From Patescibacteria group bacterium (GTDB lineage Bacteria > Patescibacteria > Microgenomatia > Daviesbacterales > UBA10151): a DNA stretch of 12,875 bases. The stretch is taken from NCBI GenBank assembly GCA_023380995.1, contig JAMCTD010000043.1, positions 1 through 12,875 of the forward strand. The letters run 5' to 3'. Of this stretch, positions 12,388 to 12,875 are shown piece after piece. The position numbers and the translations under genes were made by a program. The notes beneath the pieces are model-generated. The model worked only from the letters and a program-made list of their open reading frames with translations. It did no database searches and was not told the DNA's origin. The first letter of the stretch is position 1, and every line of letters starts with the position of its first letter.

Positions 12388-12875
12388 TTAGCTTTTCTTT
12401 ACAGGGTGTCTGCCAAATTGCCACCTCATGGCAGCTACTATTTTATTCCTAAAACCATTTGGAGAGTCGACCTTATCCTGATCAGAATTATCCCTAACCG
12501 CAACAGATGCTTCTATCACAGGCACATCTACTCCCAAGGATTTGGCATGTTCTACTGTCCAATGAGCTTCTCCCTTAGTTTTCCCTGCTCCCCCTCCTGA
12601 TCCTATAACAGAGGAAATATTTGAAAGATCAGGATCATTTTTTAGTTCAGCTAATGTCCAACCCACTAATCTTGATTCTATAATAGATCCAGTGTTATAA
12701 ATCCTGAAAACTTCCTGTAAATCATAAGGAAATTCTGAGTTTTTTAAAATCGCTGCCCCTTCTCCAATTGCCTCCATCATCCCATATTCAATTCCATTGT
12801 GAATGGTTTTGGCAAAATGTCCGCTTCCTACCGAGCCTAAATGGGCATAAGCTTCTGGTTGAGCAGCTGCCTTAA
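12388..12875 (-). CDS. 6-phosphogluconate dehydrogenase paralogue, 5' end outside the window
   Basis: The frame is open from the right edge to TAA at 12390-12388, giving about 161 C-terminal residues. It includes GSGHFAKTIHNGIEY, where the catalytic Lys, His, Asn and Glu of the family are kept although VKMV has become AKTI. A Gly-rich insert of about six residues (SGGGAGKTKGE) lies in the loop that is GHTGEGEW in the neighbouring copy, close to the substrate site. The C-terminus MRWQFGRHPVKKS keeps the Arg and His used by the family to bind substrate across the dimer. It is clearly related to, but well diverged from, the complete copy downstream, so this is an old duplication. It could be a second Gnd with a different cofactor or a related beta-hydroxyacid dehydrogenase. 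Confidence 0.9.
   Translation of the reverse strand, partial: KAAAQPEAYAHLGSVGSGHFAKTIHNGIEYGMMEAIGEGAAILKNSEFPYDLQEVFRIYNTGSIIESRLVGWTLAELKNDPDLSNISSVIGSGGGAGKTKGEAHWTVEHAKSLGVDVPVIEASVAVRDNSDQDKVDSPNGFRNKIVAAMRWQFGRHPVKKS

Noticed and set aside
1..12875. tRNA, rRNA, riboswitch or threonine attenuator leader
   Set aside because: I scanned the intergenic gaps, which are mostly under 80 bases, and saw no cloverleaf, conserved riboswitch core or Thr-rich leader peptide before hom or the thrC operon.

Overview
The window looks like a piece of a small-genome Candidate Phyla Radiation (Patescibacteria) bacterium, most plausibly Microgenomates-like. This is an inference. It rests on the AT-rich sequence with tightly packed short genes, Pro/Thr-rich linkers in a surface protein, an archaeal-type cupin phosphoglucose isomerase next to oxidative pentose-phosphate genes, and several small proteins I do not recognise. 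UGA acts as a stop (for example at the end of zwf), so the code is the standard bacterial one. No tRNA, rRNA, CRISPR array, insertion sequence or phage gene was seen, and no stretch over 300 bases lacks a gene.

Left part (1-5208), threonine synthesis. A small membrane-protein gene and the first codons of a further gene run leftward from a divergent promoter region. Homoserine dehydrogenase runs rightward from the same region. Facing it is a leftward operon: a P-loop kinase, threonine synthase 5 bases later, then aspartate kinase. Aspartate kinase, homoserine dehydrogenase and threonine synthase are three of the five steps from aspartate to threonine. The two absent steps are aspartate-semialdehyde dehydrogenase and homoserine kinase. 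The kinase next to thrC resembles shikimate kinase but lacks its GGG motif, which makes it a good candidate for the missing homoserine kinase. This is the most interesting lead here.

Middle part (5288-7262), a rightward cluster: a small His-rich membrane protein, a guanylate kinase-like protein, and a membrane-anchored phosphodiester-glycosidase-type protein with a Pro/Thr stalk.

Right part (7266-12875), sugar phosphates. It holds cupin phosphoglucose isomerase (leftward) divergent from glucose-6-phosphate dehydrogenase (rightward), a duplicated zinc-ribbon protein, a HAD phosphatase and an EamA transporter. It ends with a tandem family of 6-phosphogluconate dehydrogenases: one complete short-form gene, one copy running off the right edge, and a short 3' remnant just upstream of the transporter. 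Phosphoglucose isomerase, Zwf and Gnd would link fructose-6-phosphate to ribulose-5-phosphate and NAD(P)H. No lactonase gene is visible.

Two patterns recur. Many genes have a TATAAT-like -10 box, often in extended TGnTATAAT form, only 6-7 bases before the start codon, which predicts leaderless mRNAs; only one start has a strong Shine-Dalgarno sequence. Second, the tight convergent gene ends carry short inverted repeats around the two stop codons.
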